A DNA stretch of 64,000 bases from Enoplolaimus lenunculus (lineage: Eukaryota > Nematoda > Enoplea > Enoplida > Thoracostomopsidae). The notes under the pieces were generated by a model. That model was given only the letters and a program-made list of their open reading frames with translations. It did not search any database and had not been told where the DNA came from. Positions 35,201 through 46,778 of the stretch are shown piece after piece; positions within the stretch are counted from its first letter, which is position 1, and each line of letters starts with the position of its first letter. A program made the translations under genes and the position numbers. The stretch covers positions 372,001 through 436,000 of the forward strand of contig JASANG010001013.1 in NCBI GenBank assembly GCA_030248215.1, given 5' to 3'.

Positions 35201-38200
35201 CTTCAGTTTTAAAGTACGTGTAACCTTGCATATTGCTCAAGGTGTTGATACATGGTAACTTCTGGTATCATGCTGTTGTGCTATGAGCAATAACTGCGCA
35301 ACAGTAACTAATCTACGACAATTTGTCGCCCAACAATGCCTAAAACCTATGCACTAGCGGATCAACAGGGGGGCAGCGTACGCCAGTCCGTCAGAATGAT
35401 TTTGTATCAAAATCGTAAGGTCCCTACCTTACAATTTTTAACAATTTTCCCCTCAGAATTTTTTCTATAATTAAATGGTAAGCTTCCTACCTTAAAATTT
35501 TTGCGTTTCATAATATTTGCCAGCCCGCCCCCCCTTCACAAATTTTTGGATCCGCCTCTGAGCTTACGAATAAATCTAAGCACAATCCTAAGCGCAGTCT
35601 TAAACCTATGACTAAGCCTAAGCATAATCATGGGCGCGAATTGTCGAGTCGACGAAATTTCGCATTACCAGTTCCGGGGTGTCGAGTTGTCAGGAAACGA
35701 ATTGTCGTGATACCAACAGTAACAGTGTACCGTAAATGCAGCCCCTAAAAGGCTCGGAGAGACGGAGTACTTCATTTTTTCAACTTCTGGACGAGTAAAT
35801 CTTGGGGGCCGCAAGACAAATCCATCCTCAGGGCATAGTTCGGTCATAATCCACCCCTGAGTTCACCAAAAACACCGATCAATCAAAATAAACCGTTAGC
35901 ACTAAAAAGCGACTAACTTTCATAAGTTTGGTTGACGATTTGAACAGGAGATGGAATTCCGAAAAATTTTCGTTTCGGAAATTCGAAACGCGCAATTCCA
36001 GTATTTGGTGTATGGTCGAAAACATACAAATACACAGGTTGATCAGCAGCCGCGTAAGCGTTCACTTCTTTGATACAAGGCGCAACAAATTCCACATCGG
36101 ATTCAATCTGAACAAAATAAATACATACACATATATACGACACTGGTGTATTCAGAAAACAGAGGCACAAGCTGCAGGAATCGACCGGATATGAATTATA
36201 CCAGAAACACGGAAGTGGCGCAGGATACTAAATTTTGTACCCCAACTGAAGCCACATGTAATAACCGGATATAGGATATAATATTGTGAACTGTTGGAAG
36301 TATTTGAGTCATGCAAAAATATGTATTTATGGATTTAAGTGAAATTTTGGCTTTGATTTTTCATTCCATCTTAGTGTCTAGTCTTGATTTGCCCGGAGTT
36401 GCAGTCGCTGCAAATTATCTAGCATTTTGACGTGTAAAAAGTAGTTTTAAAATATTTGGAACCACAACCGCAAATATCCGGTATCCGGTAGGTTTATACC
36501 GGATACCGGATGTCAATTTTTTGCCAGACATTAAACCGGAACGGGATATCCGGTCGGTCCCTGACGAGTTGATATATAGTTATAGTTTCGAACACGATCA
36601 TAGAAGCAAGTCCTTTTACATAAAAAAATTTAATCAGGGGGGGCTCAATCTTTTTAAACTTTTTTCATGAGGAATGCCCCCATGTCCGTTTTTCCTACGC
36701 CCCTGGTACAAGGTTTAAATCTCCAGCGGGATCCGGCGTTGCCGCATCCTAAAACACTCTTCCAGCACACAAGCCGGCCGAAAATATGCACGATTCAATG
36801 ATTTTCGCATTAAATAATCACTGATGGTCCTATTTTTATATCAAAATGCCAGAACCTTAATTTATTGATACTTCAGCTTTGGTTGGGAAATTTGAAACCA
36901 ACTTGAAAATTTCACAATATTGACCTCCTCGTCTCAGACTAATACTATGTAGCGGTCAGCCGGCTTTGCACAATGCGCAAAAGTTTTAGCGAATGCAAAA
37001 AATTGCATCCAATTTTTCGTTATATAAAATAATCACGTTTATGTTCTATGAAATCATCGTAAACAAAGTAATGCTGGAAAGTTGCCAGAATACGTATGAG
37101 AAGCATTCCTGCTTTAATTACTAATTACTATATACGTTCTACGAAATCATAGTAAACAAAGTAATGCTGGAAAGTTGTCCAGAATACGTATAATACGTAT
37201 GTGAATGCGTATTCCAGTTTTAAGTACTATATATAAGAGATTTTGTGGCATCGTTGACAAAATTATTGCAAACGGCGTATTACCTCTTGAAACCTTTCAA
37301 GAATCGCAACAGTATCGTTCGGTTGTTCTTGACTCGAATGCCGATTAAAGTAATGTTCGTAAGCTTCATCATTGATCATAGCTAATGCATTACTGTCGGC
37401 AGGCTTTGGTCTTAGCATAAAGTATGATGAGTCAACAATAACACGTAGCAGATTTTTAACCATCGAAGGATTGTACTCGGATTCGTACGGTAGTTCGAAA
37501 GCTAAAAATAAATTTAAAGGTATTTTAAATTTGAGATATCGTGTATGCAAATTATTGTGGACGATGCATAATAGTATTCGATGATTGAACTGATGAAAAA
37601 AATTTTTAATGTATACCCAGTCTATCAAAATTCTATATTTGTGTACCGTATTAGTTTGATAAAAAATACTGTTTGAAGCGTGGGACAGATTTCACCCCCA
37701 GGGCCACAGATCCAAAGTTGATTGTCATGATATGCGGATATCTTCATAATTTCCAGCCCTGAAACTATCGAAAATAAGCGTTGAAAATCCAACGAAAAAA
37801 ACTTACTCCTTCGAGCACCCAATTCTAATCCGGCAACTCCGGTCATAATTGGAACGCGAGGCTGTTCTTTTAGCATCGTTTCGACATCGTACGGAATTAT
37901 TTTTCCGTCAACAATAGGCATTGAATGGCCAAGCTGAAAGATAACCGAATCAAATTCAGGTATTGGCGTTATTTTAGGTACGACCGGGCCCGTATCCAAG
38001 GGGAGGAGCCTGGGAGCGCTCAGCCCCCCAGGAAAATTTCGACCCCCCTAGAAAATTTTCAACATTGCTTGTCAGTTAACAAAAAGGCTTGTATGCTTAC
38101 ATGTTCCTCCTGCAAAAATTTTTTATCCCCCTTCCCAGCCGGGGTGAGCTGGCTACGGCACTCGATAGGACTGTTTAATGTTGCGCTATACTCGTTGCGG

Positions 38201-41200
38201 CGTCTTGCGTCGTTTTGCGAAATTTAAGTTTGTTTGTGGCACGCGACGCCACACGACGACAGACGGCGTTGTGCGTCACAGAAAAGTATAGCGCAACTAT
38301 TGAGAGAAATGGGCCAAAACCAATGAAACTAAAAGTTTTGACACGGGAAATAATTGCCCGCACTCCCAGCCTCGCAATTTCAAGGGAGACAAGAAAAAAT
38401 CACTTAAACAATGTTAAGCCCTATTCACACGTGCAAATTTGTGCTGCAAGAACTTGCAGGTAAAAATTGCACGCAGAACTTGGTTTTTTCATTTGGTTAT
38501 AATGAATCGGCTGCAATAAATTCAGTGAATTTGCATGGTTATTCAAACATGCGAACTAAATTCCTAACTATGATTTTTAATGACTTATTTGCAGCTGCAA
38601 GTTTTTCAAACGGGATTTGGGACAGAACTTGCAAGTGCAAGTTGCAGCTGCAAGTTCTCACTGCAAAAACTTGCACGTGTGAATAGAGCTTTAGAGTAAC
38701 CTTGTGAATTTTAGAGCACAAAAAACTATTTTCACCACTACAGCGGCTTGCAAAAAAACTTTTACACGAGGTTTTATACTCTTCAAAAATGAAATCTTAG
38801 CGACACCCATGTCAGACCTGTGCAATAACGTGAGACACTGCGGATTTAAGCTACGCTTGCAACCATCACTGAACTTTGGCATACTGTTCTCTCAGATATA
38901 CGACCGCATAGTTCAAACTTGAAAAAATTGATACAGAGGGGATATGGACGAATAGGTATCCCCCCCTTATGGGCTGATAATTTGACTAGGTTTTAATGAA
39001 AGCTTAAACCACTATGAGGTTCATGTTTTTAATTTTCGTCACAATATAGCTAAAGTTACTCCCTCAAAAAAAGTTCTAGACAGTCAGTGTACCTTAACAC
39101 TTAAATATTTTTTGATCCTAAACTGGTCCCAGTAGCTGATGACAACAACCGCATCCCTAATACTAAATGCTTTGTATATATCTACTTTGTTACAAGCAAA
39201 AATGAAAAAATTATAAAATTTGCCAATGTATAGAACAAGGCCGTAACAGAAGTATATAAGCATATACCTAAGTGTAAACAAAAAGTGTAAAGCTGATTCT
39301 ATTGCAGTTCCACAGAAAAACGTTCCGCGTCTGATTATGGCTTCGGCCAAAAAATACATATTCGAGTTATAAAACATAAAGGTCCAGTACCGCCGGTATT
39401 GAGGGGTGATCCATAATAAATTTGTCTTACCCGATTGGCAACCAGCGCTTGACAAAGTGCAATAAAATCATCTCGATTTGCGTCGACATAATCCAAAATG
39501 CAGTACCACAGTTCAGTGTCGTCGGCTTCAACTTCGGAACAATCCAACGATTTGTGAACAAACGGACAATCGTAGTTGTCAAATGCATCTCTTTGATGTT
39601 CCGACATTATATCTACAATATGTGAAAACAATAATTTTCGAGTAAACAAATCGGGATGTATGCGTCAATGACGAATCAATGCAACAACGGTGAGTCACGC
39701 AGAGTGGAGCCCCTTGAAAGGACGATGACCCCACCCTGGGAAAACAGATGATCATGAATAATTTTACGATAAAAGCGTTTTACAAAACTACAAAATTTAA
39801 AAAAAAAACAAAATGCTTGCAGCCGAAATATCCTGGATCAGACCAGGCGTCTCATGTCTCCATAAGAGTGTTGTCCGTCGGGAAGCTGGGGTTGCTCGTG
39901 CTCCCTACATTATCCATAAAAAATTGCGTGGAGGTTTGTTTATCTGGCCAATGTAAAGAACAGGGGCGGAACAGTTTTTTGAAACATATTCCTAAGCCGA
40001 AGCCTAAGCGTAAGTCAAGCAAAAAATTAGTGTAAAGCTTAAGCTTATTCAATTCTAGTCCAACAGAAAATTGTTCCGCCCCTGATCTTTACATGGGCTT
40101 ATGTTTCGGCGTCGAAACTGAAGCGGGAGTTTCATTATTTTTGTAAACAAAATGTACACAGTTGCATACTCTTGTACCAAGTATCATCAACGCATGCTTA
40201 ATGCAACGTCCACAATATCATGCATACACTAGGTAACTTTCCTACCGAAGCTGGGTGCTGACCGGTTTCAGTGTCTAACACTCATCTCTTCAAACTTAAA
40301 ATCTGCTGTATCCGGTTAATAACCTGTAAATCTGATCAACTCGTCGACATCGATCCGGTCTTCACACGACAGAAACCGATACAAATTCCGATAATTCCAT
40401 TTATGTTGCTCCGGGGGCCGACGGTCAACAGCCCAGTTTCCAGCAATAGATCCGCTCATAATGATTGCGCCGTGAAGCAAATCTAAAATATACAATTTCA
40501 ATATGACGGTAACATCCGACGATAATAAGCAAGCTTTCAAACAAAAAAAGTTTATCAAAATCTGTTCAGTAAACAGGCTCATGAAAAGATCAGAGGCGGA
40601 GCGTGTTTCTGGAGAAGTAGAAAAGAGTAAGCTTAAGCTTTAGACTAATTTTTTGGTTGGTTTAGGCTTATGCGTAGGCTTATTCATACGCTTACGCTTA
40701 GGCTTAGGCTTAGGCTTAGGAATAGGCTCATCCTTACGCTTACGCTTAGGCTTAGGCTTACACTTAGGCTTTAGAAATATGCTCATTCTTACGCATAGGC
40801 TTAGGCTTAGTAATATACTTCTAATACTGTTCCGCCCCGGTTCTTTACATTGGCAAGTAAACATAAAACGCTTCGCGAAACTCCGAGCTTTGCTCAACAA
40901 ACACAAAAACGTGATTACAATTTCAAATTTTGTTTTTATAAAACCTTTACCTTCAGTAACAGGTGATAGGGCCAATATTGAAGCGGACGCACCGCCTGCG
41001 CTTTCACCCATAACAATAACTGAATTCGGATCGCCGAAAAAGTGCCGAATGTTAGCTTTAATCCATCGCAATGCTTCGATTTGATCCCACAGTCCTAAAT
41101 TTGACACTTCCGGACCGACAATGAAACATGAAATAAAAATTGAAAACTATAACAGCACTATAAGTCCAGAGCCTAAGCCTAAGCCTAAGCCTAAGCGAAG

Positions 41201-43423
41201 CGTAATAATGAGTATATTCCTAAGCCTAAGCCTAAGCCTACGCTGCAGCGTAATGATAAGGCTATAATTAGGGACAAGCCAATAAGCAAAAAATTAATCT
41301 AAAGCTAATGGTACTCTTTTATAGTGCTGGAGCAGCGTAGGGTCGCCCCCAGAATTGCGAAGTAAAAGCCCCTTGCGATGATCCAAACCTTTTTCAAATT
41401 TTCAGTTTAAAAACTTGTTATGGTGGTCCCCCCCTCAAATGGGAGTATATGAATTGGCTGCTCTGGCCCTGCTTTTACAGTTCCACGAAAAAACAGTCCG
41501 ATCCTTAGCTATACATGGGTCCTAAAATATTATATAAGAGAAAAAATCGCAAACAATAAGCACATTGCATTATGGTTTAGAAATGTTCTTACAAAATACT
41601 CAACAGAATGCGTTACTCAAACATTAAACACATCGGTTTTCCCTAATTTAATTTTGAAGTCTTATTCATAATACACAATAAATGAATATTAGCTAAGTAC
41701 CAGCGAGTCAAACGAGCCAGAAGCCAGACGTCACTTTAGTCTCTACTAAACATTAATACAAAATAGGCAAAAGGTTGCGCAAAGGTTTGCGATAATGCTA
41801 ATGTAAGCCTTTTCCAAAATCGGCCCTTGTAAAGTTCAGGGGCGGAACGTTTTTTTGTGGGACTGCAATAGAGTAAGCTTAAAGTTTAGACTTATTTTGT
41901 TGCTCGGCTTAGGCTTAGGCTTAGGCTTAGGAATACGCTCATTCTTACGGTTAGGCTTAGGCTTAGGAATATGCTTATAATACTATTCCGCTCATGTTCT
42001 TTACATTGGCCACAAAACCTAAGCCTAAGCCTAAGCGTTTAATTTTAAATGTAAGAAAAGTGTACGAGCACCGAAATAGAGAATACTAATGCTTCTAATG
42101 GATTCCAGCAATCATCGATATACCAGGCAAGGCTTACCAAATGCACCCAGCCGGTAGTTGATTGTTACCAAAACGACACCTTTCGAAATTAGGTTTCGAG
42201 CAATTGCTTCCGGGTCCATATCAGTATTACCGGAAGTGGTTTGATACGATCCGCCGTGGATCCACATAATCACCGGATACGGAGTGCCAGATTTTTCCTA
42301 AAACGAAAACGCCAAATTTTTTGCGCAACTGTTAATATTTCTAGTAAAAGGTTACATTCCTTTGTTCACAGAATGTACCCAGTTGCACACGCTTGTAAAA
42401 GAGTCATTATCGACTCTTGGTTTAAGGAACCGGTACTAATACCCGGGTAATGTTCGCTGTAGGAAATTAATATATACATCTACATATATATGCATGTATA
42501 TATACATATATATGTATATATACATATATTATATATATAATATATATTATATATAATATATATTAGCCCCCCATTTGCAAACGTGATAAAACATCCCAAT
42601 CGCAACCTTTCTACACTTACATGCGGCGAATAAATATCGAGAAATAAGCAATCTTCCGATTGTCTTCTGTACGATTGATGCGATCGTTCGTCGATCACAT
42701 CGTTGCTCATAAATTGAACGCAAGCTGCTCCCGAGTTGACCGCTGTCACTTCGCCATCCCAGCCATAAGTCGGATGAGGCTCCTGAAATAATCGAGTTCA
42801 AAATTGAATTTGCCTTCTCAACTGTGCGTAGCACTTATTACCAGTAAGTAATCGTTTTTCAAACAGGCGAACTACAGCAATTTAGCGTCTGCAAAATCTA
42901 CGCAATTGACTCCAAAACTTCACATGGTGCACGCATGTCACTCTGCATATGGACTAAAATATTGCAATTTTCGAGCTACGATTCGAACCCGGGTTTTTAG
43001 AACTTGGATCAATGAGCTATAAGACCTTGACGCTCGAACCCGAAAGGGCTCTCACATCTTGTGAAGATTTAGCAAGACAACACCTGTTTCTTATTTATTA
43101 AACACCGAGCATAGTGTATTTATTGCACGCACAGAGTTTGCAATTAGTTGCTCTGTAGTATAAGTTCACACCTGAAACCGTTTCGGTCCAACTGGTGCAT
43201 CTGCGTATCGTATGCCTCGAAAAATATCAACCATGGATTCGTCATACTTCCACGTTTCGCCAACGAGAACTCCAATATTCGTGAGGGAAACTTTTCGATT
43301 TCCAACATACTCCCGTCGAGCCAAGGAAACGGAGACTATACTCAAAATAATGATCAATCTTGCGACCATCGCAACCGTCGATTGGTAGCTAAGGAGATGC
43401 ATAATCAGCCTTGATGTTACCAT
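31715..43423 (-). CDS. Cholinesterase-like (neuroligin-like) transmembrane adhesion protein
   Basis: Exons on the minus strand: 43423-43172, 42782-42621, 42297-42138, 41106-40951, 40482-40324, 39612-39431, about 37985 (or 38049)-37807, 37501-37284, 36117 to about 35930, possibly 33341-33261, and 33149-31715 (TGA). Phases agree for exons 1-6 and 7-9. It encodes a signal peptide, FRGIRYADAPVGPKRF, the first disulfide loop (AACVQ...EDCLFLDIYSP), IMWIHGGSY, VTINYRLGAF, the nucleophile elbow GESAGG, LLHGAIIMSGS, PIMTGVAGLELGA, PVYLYVFDH, WTAFAEHQPN, one TM helix (WLALWILVALILLALLLAVC) and a long polar tail with 17 Gln. This is the neuroligin/gliotactin architecture of cell-surface adhesion proteins. 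Ser of the elbow is kept, unlike in neuroligins, but no good catalytic His context is seen and no C-terminal PDZ motif exists (ends RYPEKK). The exon 9 end and the exon 10 model are uncertain. Confidence 0.8.
32158..32208 (-). repeat. Poly-glutamine (CAA/CAG) tract in the adhesion gene tail
   Basis: On the minus strand CAA codons with one CAG encode 17 consecutive Gln in the predicted cytoplasmic tail. Confidence 0.95.
33998..34165 (+). repeat. CCTAAG array without terminal repeats
   Basis: Three blocks of CCTAAG/CCTAAA units separated by CGTAAGAATGAGTTTATTC, the spacer seen in type A MITEs. No GGCC ends found, so it is a decapitated MITE or an independent array. Intronic in the adhesion gene. 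Confidence 0.8.
34599..34969. mobile_element. Family H element containing a 20-bp minisatellite
   Basis: GTTACGCTATACTCGCC at the left and, inverted, GTTGCGCTATACTTTATCG at the right. Inside, about 12 copies of a 20-bp unit (GCACGCAGCTGTGTGTTGTC) occupy 34617-34850. Confidence 0.8.
34991..35270. mobile_element. Family I element, right end missing
   Basis: Starts TACTGTAGTGACCGGAATAA and tracks the copy at 20111 through GAGTCCGTA and CATAAATGACTCCA words for about 280 bp. Confidence 0.6.
36460..36570. repeat. Palindromic CCGGATATCCGG-rich patch
   Basis: Multiple overlapping CCGGATACCGG/GGATATCCGGT words. Family relations are unclear. It lies in the adhesion gene intron. Confidence 0.5.
36945..37225. 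repeat. Dispersed repeat family K with an internal duplication
   Basis: AAAGTAATGCTGGAAAGTTG occurs twice (37066 and 37158). The complement resembles 19325-19500. Confidence 0.55.
37988..38158. mobile_element. Family M element abutting an exon
   Basis: Starts GGGCCCGTATCCAAGGGGAG and ends GGGTGAGCTGGCTACGGCAC. A relative is at 50169-50335. Its left end touches the 5' border of adhesion-gene exon 7. Confidence 0.6.
38180..38297. mobile_element. Short family H element
   Basis: GTTGCGCTATACTCGTTGCG and, inverted, GTTGCGCTATACTTTTCTG enclose a CG-rich palindromic centre. Confidence 0.75.
39222..39348 (+). mobile_element. Short type A MITE
   Basis: GCCAATGTATAGAACAAGGC to a damaged right end TCTGATTATGGCTTCGGCC. 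Only one CCTAAG unit is left. Intronic in the adhesion gene. Confidence 0.7.
39946..40099 (+). mobile_element. Type A TTAGGC-MITE
   Basis: GGCCAATGTAAAGAACAGGG to CCCTGATCTTTACATGGGC with three CCTAAG-type units. Intronic in the adhesion gene. Confidence 0.85.
40576..40855 (-). mobile_element. Type A TTAGGC-MITE with perfect 8-bp target duplication
   Basis: GGCTCATGAAAAGATCAGAG to GGTTCTTTACATTGGC around TTAGGC blocks. AGTAAACA flanks both ends exactly. Intronic in the adhesion gene. Confidence 0.85.
41165..41522 (+). mobile_element. Type A MITE split by another small element
   Basis: CCTAAG blocks (41171-41245) and the right arm are separated from the terminal repeat (CTATACATGGGTCC) by an insertion at 41325-41472. 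Confidence 0.7.
41325..41472. mobile_element. Small element inserted in a type A MITE
   Basis: TGCTGGAGCAGC at the left resembles the inverted right end GGCCAGAGCAGCC. Flanking TTTTATAG and TTTTACAG look like an 8-bp target duplication. Confidence 0.55.
41822..42011 (-). mobile_element. Type A TTAGGC-MITE
   Basis: GGCCCTTGTAAAGTTCAGGG to CATGTTCTTTACATTGGCC. Flanks CCAAAATC and ACAAAACC match at 6 of 8. It ends 127 bp from adhesion-gene exon 3. Confidence 0.85.
42478..42565. repeat. AT/ATAC microsatellite
   Basis: TATATATGTATATATACATA-type sequence just downstream of exon 2 of the adhesion gene. Confidence 0.9.
42975..43140 (-). mobile_element. tRNA-derived SINE-like repeat, family S1
   Basis: The minus strand has GAGCCCTTTCGGGTTC, an A box TAGCTCATTGATC and GGTTCGAATCG as B box. 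Intronic in the adhesion gene. Confidence 0.55.
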
Positions 43424-43950
43424 AGCGACCGCATTCGTATTTCCATGATAAAAACCAATTAAATTCAGCGATTTGTTCGAGTATCCAATGAAATTTGATT
43501 TGAAATTTTTATTAATTACACGCTGACCAATTGAAATTGTTTCGGTGTTAATGAGCAATTCTCAGATCACCAATAGAAACTGTCGAAGGTTTTGATTACT
43601 TTTAGTTGACCAACAAAAATTGTTGAACGAAACCAGTCAGCCAATTAAATCGTTTCGTTTCAAGATTGCGTAATCCAATGAAATGTCCTAATTCAATTGA
43701 TAGAATACAAGCGTTTCACATTTCGTTCGTATAAAACGTTCGGGTTTTGCAGTTGTCTGATATGAAAAAATTGTTTTTCTAAAATATATACTCTGTAAAA
43801 CTGGGGTGTACCCCTTATTAATCGGTGAGGTTACGATGTTTGTTCGGCGAACATTTCTTAGCCGCCAACCTACAAATCACAGTTTCCAGGTATGGAAGTA
43901 AACACCGTAAACACTTTTCATTGTTCAAAACCGTAAGATATAACTTCCAG

Positions 43951-44754
43951 GGCCAATGTAAAGAACTGGCGGAACAGTAGTGTATGAATGAGCATATTCC
44001 AAAGCCTAAGCCAAAGCGTATGAATGAGCATAATCCTAAGCCTACGCCTAAGCGTAAGAATGAGCATATTCCAAAGCCTAAGCCAAAGCGTATGAATGAG
44101 CATAATCCTAAGCCTACGCCTAAGCGTAAGAATGAGCATATTCCAAAGCCTAAGCCAAAGCATATGAATGAGCATAATCCTAAGCCTACGCCTAAGCGTA
44201 AGAATGAGCATATTCCAAAGCCTAAGCCAAAGCGTATGAATGAGCATAATCCTAAGCCTACGCCTAAGCGTAAGAATGAGCATATTCCAAAGCCTAAGCC
44301 AAAGCGTATGAATGAACATAATCCTAAGCCTACGCCTAAGCGTAAGAATGAGCATATTCCAAAGCCTAAGCCAAAGCGTATGAATGAGCATAATCCTAAG
44401 CCTACGCCTAAGCGTAAGAATGAGCATATTCCAAAGCCTAAGCCAAAGCGTATGAATGAGCATAATCCTAAGCCTACGCCTAAGCGTAAGAATGAGCATA
44501 TTCCAAAGCCTAAGCCAAAGCGTATGAATGAGCATAATCCTAAGCCTACGCCTAAGCGTAAGAATGAGCATATTCCAAAGCCTAAGCCAAAGCGTATGAA
44601 TGAGCATAATCCTAAGCCTAAGCCTAAGCGTAAGAATGAGCATATTCCAAGCCTAAGACAAAGCTTACGCCAAGCAAAAAATAAGTCTAAAGCTTACGCT
44701 TACTTTTTTCTAATCCCACAGATAAATGCTAAGCCCCTGATCTTTACATGAGCC
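43951..44754 (+). mobile_element. Type A MITE with a 72-bp higher-order array
   Basis: GGCCAATGTAAAGAACTGGC to CCCCTGATCTTTACATGAGC. The interior is about nine near-identical 72-bp units (43987-44650), each combining CCTAAG-type words with two GAATGAGCATA spacers. Flanks ACTTCCAG and GCTTCTAG match at 6 of 8. The long open frames on both strands follow from the 24-codon period and are not genes. Confidence 0.9.
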
Positions 44755-44895
44755 GCTTCTAGGATCAGGTAAAAAGTTTACGTCCGGTGGAAAATTTTCG
44801 GCATTAATTCTAAAATCAAAAAGTACATTTTTCAATTTGGCAACCGTTTCGACGGCTTATTCTCACATCTAAATTTAGTTTAGTGTCAATTAAAA

Positions 44896-46539
44896 CCCTC
44901 AATGGCCCGACAGTCTACATATGTAGACATAACCAGTTCGACAATTTTTTTTTGGGGGGGCTGTTATTTAGAAAATAATTTTTTTTTTCTCCCCCAATTA
45001 TTCTTTTTTAATAATATAAAAAAATACTAAAACTTTGGGGGAAAAAAAATTTGCTGTACAGAGAGCCATACACCTATATAACCCCACCGCCCACATATTT
45101 AGACAGAAGTCTGATTTGATCATAGTTTGAGTTTTGACAAGAATTGGAACGTTTTGTTCTTACACACGGTTTTGTAAGGTGAGGTAAAGTCAGGGAAATG
45201 TCAGGTTTGCATAAATTATCTTTGACTGAGGTCGTACGACGTGTATTAGAACCAAGTGATTCAGAGACAGAAGATGACAAACCGGACGACAATAGTTCAA
45301 ATGACGACTCAGAATCAGTTGAGTTAGGTCAATGCAGTAGTGAAGAGGCTGCTATTTATGAGCAAGATAGTGATGGTGAATTACAAAAACAATCGGACGC
45401 ATCTAGTAGTGAGTTGAGCGATATGGACGAGACTTCTAGTGGAAGTAATGTGTTTTTGTCAGCGACGGGTGTTGAGTGGCATTCTACAACACCGCCTGTC
45501 CGTGTGTTAGCTAGAAATACAATTCGCTTTCGCGAAGGCACTGCAGTAAACCCTACAACAGAGTCACAAGCATTTTATCTTTATATAAACGAGCCCATTT
45601 TACATACAATTCAGCGACTCACTAGTAGGCGACTGCGGGCGCGCAATTTTTCAACGCTACCAATGTGCGAGCTGAAAGCTTGGCTTGGGGTGGTAATCAG
45701 AGCTGGTGCAGATCGCGATAACATGTCTCCAGTGGCTTCACTATTCACCAAAAACGACAGCAGGCCCTTTTACCGCTGCGCGCTGTCAAAAAACAGAATG
45801 AAACAGTTGCTGGAAAATGTAACATTCGACAACAAACTCACTCGCCGTTAGCGTCAAAAAAGTGACAAAATGGCTGCTATACGAGATGTTTGGGACCTAT
45901 TTCAGTCCAACTTACGTCTTCATTATATACCGCCCGAATCACTTACAGTAGATGAACAGCTCTACGGGTATAGAGGATATGCACCGGGGCGAGCGTACAT
46001 GCAGGCGAAACCTGCTAAGTACCGTTGCACAACGCATTCATTGTCATGAAACTGAACGGATATCAAAAGTCACGCAATGTTTTCATGAAAAAAGTAGCCG
46101 AACAACTAGCGCAAGACAATATGACCAAACGTTACAGTAGTGAAAAAATTTACGCAAAATCAAAGGATTCATTTATGGCTTACGGGCTGCCTCAAAAGCG
46201 AAACGAACCTTCTACATCTGGTAAACCGACCAAATGTCAGGTCACAAGTTGTCGCAAATCTACGAGATTGAGCTGTTCGTCATGTGGAAAACGAGTGTGC
46301 AAGGACCACATGAATCGCACCATAACGTGCAACGACTGTGCTTAACTGGACAACGCGCCCGCAGTGGGAGGCTGGACGGGGAGCGGGTGGAACTCCGCCA
46401 GAACACTAGTTCTGACTGTCTCAAGCCAGTTAAAGGAGGAGAGCACCCTGAGATAAGCCAAAACTAACGCTAGTTGTGTTGTCTACATATGTAGACCGTT
46501 GGGCTGATTAAGGTGAAAATTTTGCCGGGCCGTTGAGGG
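44896..46539 (+). mobile_element. Degenerate piggyBac-type transposon
   Basis: Ends CCCTCAATGGCC and, inverted, CCCTCAACGGCC, next to TTAA (left 44890-44893, two bases away; right 46540-46543). A 16-bp palindrome GTCTACATATGTAGAC lies near each end (44913-44928 and 46481-46496). It contains a broken transposase gene. Confidence 0.9.
45198..46345 (+). pseudogene. piggyBac-type transposase pseudogene
   Basis: The N-terminal part (45198-45848) is an acidic leader followed by a piggyBac-like region (LPMCELKAWLGVVIRAGADR, FYRCALSKNRMKQLLENVTF). An in-frame TAG stops it at 45849. Beyond the stop the same frame continues with RDVWDLFQ, LTVDEQLYGYRGYAPGR, YMQAKPAKY, which carries one conserved Asp of the DDE/D centre; most of the catalytic core is then deleted (near 46020). 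A C-terminal part in another frame ends in the Cys-rich zinc-binding tail (CSSCGKRVCKDHMNR...CNDCA, stop at 46345). The stop, deletion and frame change make it inactive. Confidence 0.9.
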
Positions 46540-46578
46540 TTAAGCTACTTAATTTTGAAGTCAAATTTTCGGATTCAC

Positions 46579-46778
46579 AAAAATTAGCCAATAATCAGCA
46601 CTGAAAAATTAGCCAATAATCAGCACTGAAAAATTAGCCAATAATCAGCACTGAAAAATTAGCCAATAATCAGCACTGAAAAATTAGCCAATAATCAGCA
46701 CTGAAAAATTAGCCAATAATCAGCACTGAAAAATTAGCCAATAATCAGCACTCAAAAATTAGCCAATAATCAGCACTG
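46579..46778. repeat. 25-bp minisatellite, 8 copies
   Basis: Near-perfect units AAAAATTAGCCAATAATCAG plus CACTG, starting about 35 bp beyond the piggyBac right end. Confidence 0.95.

Noticed and set aside
35665-35847. Minus-strand frame as an extra exon of the adhesion gene
   Set aside because: Sequence does not resemble the esterase fold between FDH and the C-terminal region, and the splice sites are poor.
43984-44751. 255-codon Lys/Pro-rich repeat frame (NEHIPKPKPKR) and its opposite-strand partner
   Set aside because: Both come from the 72-bp array within a MITE; the 24-codon period keeps them open without selection.
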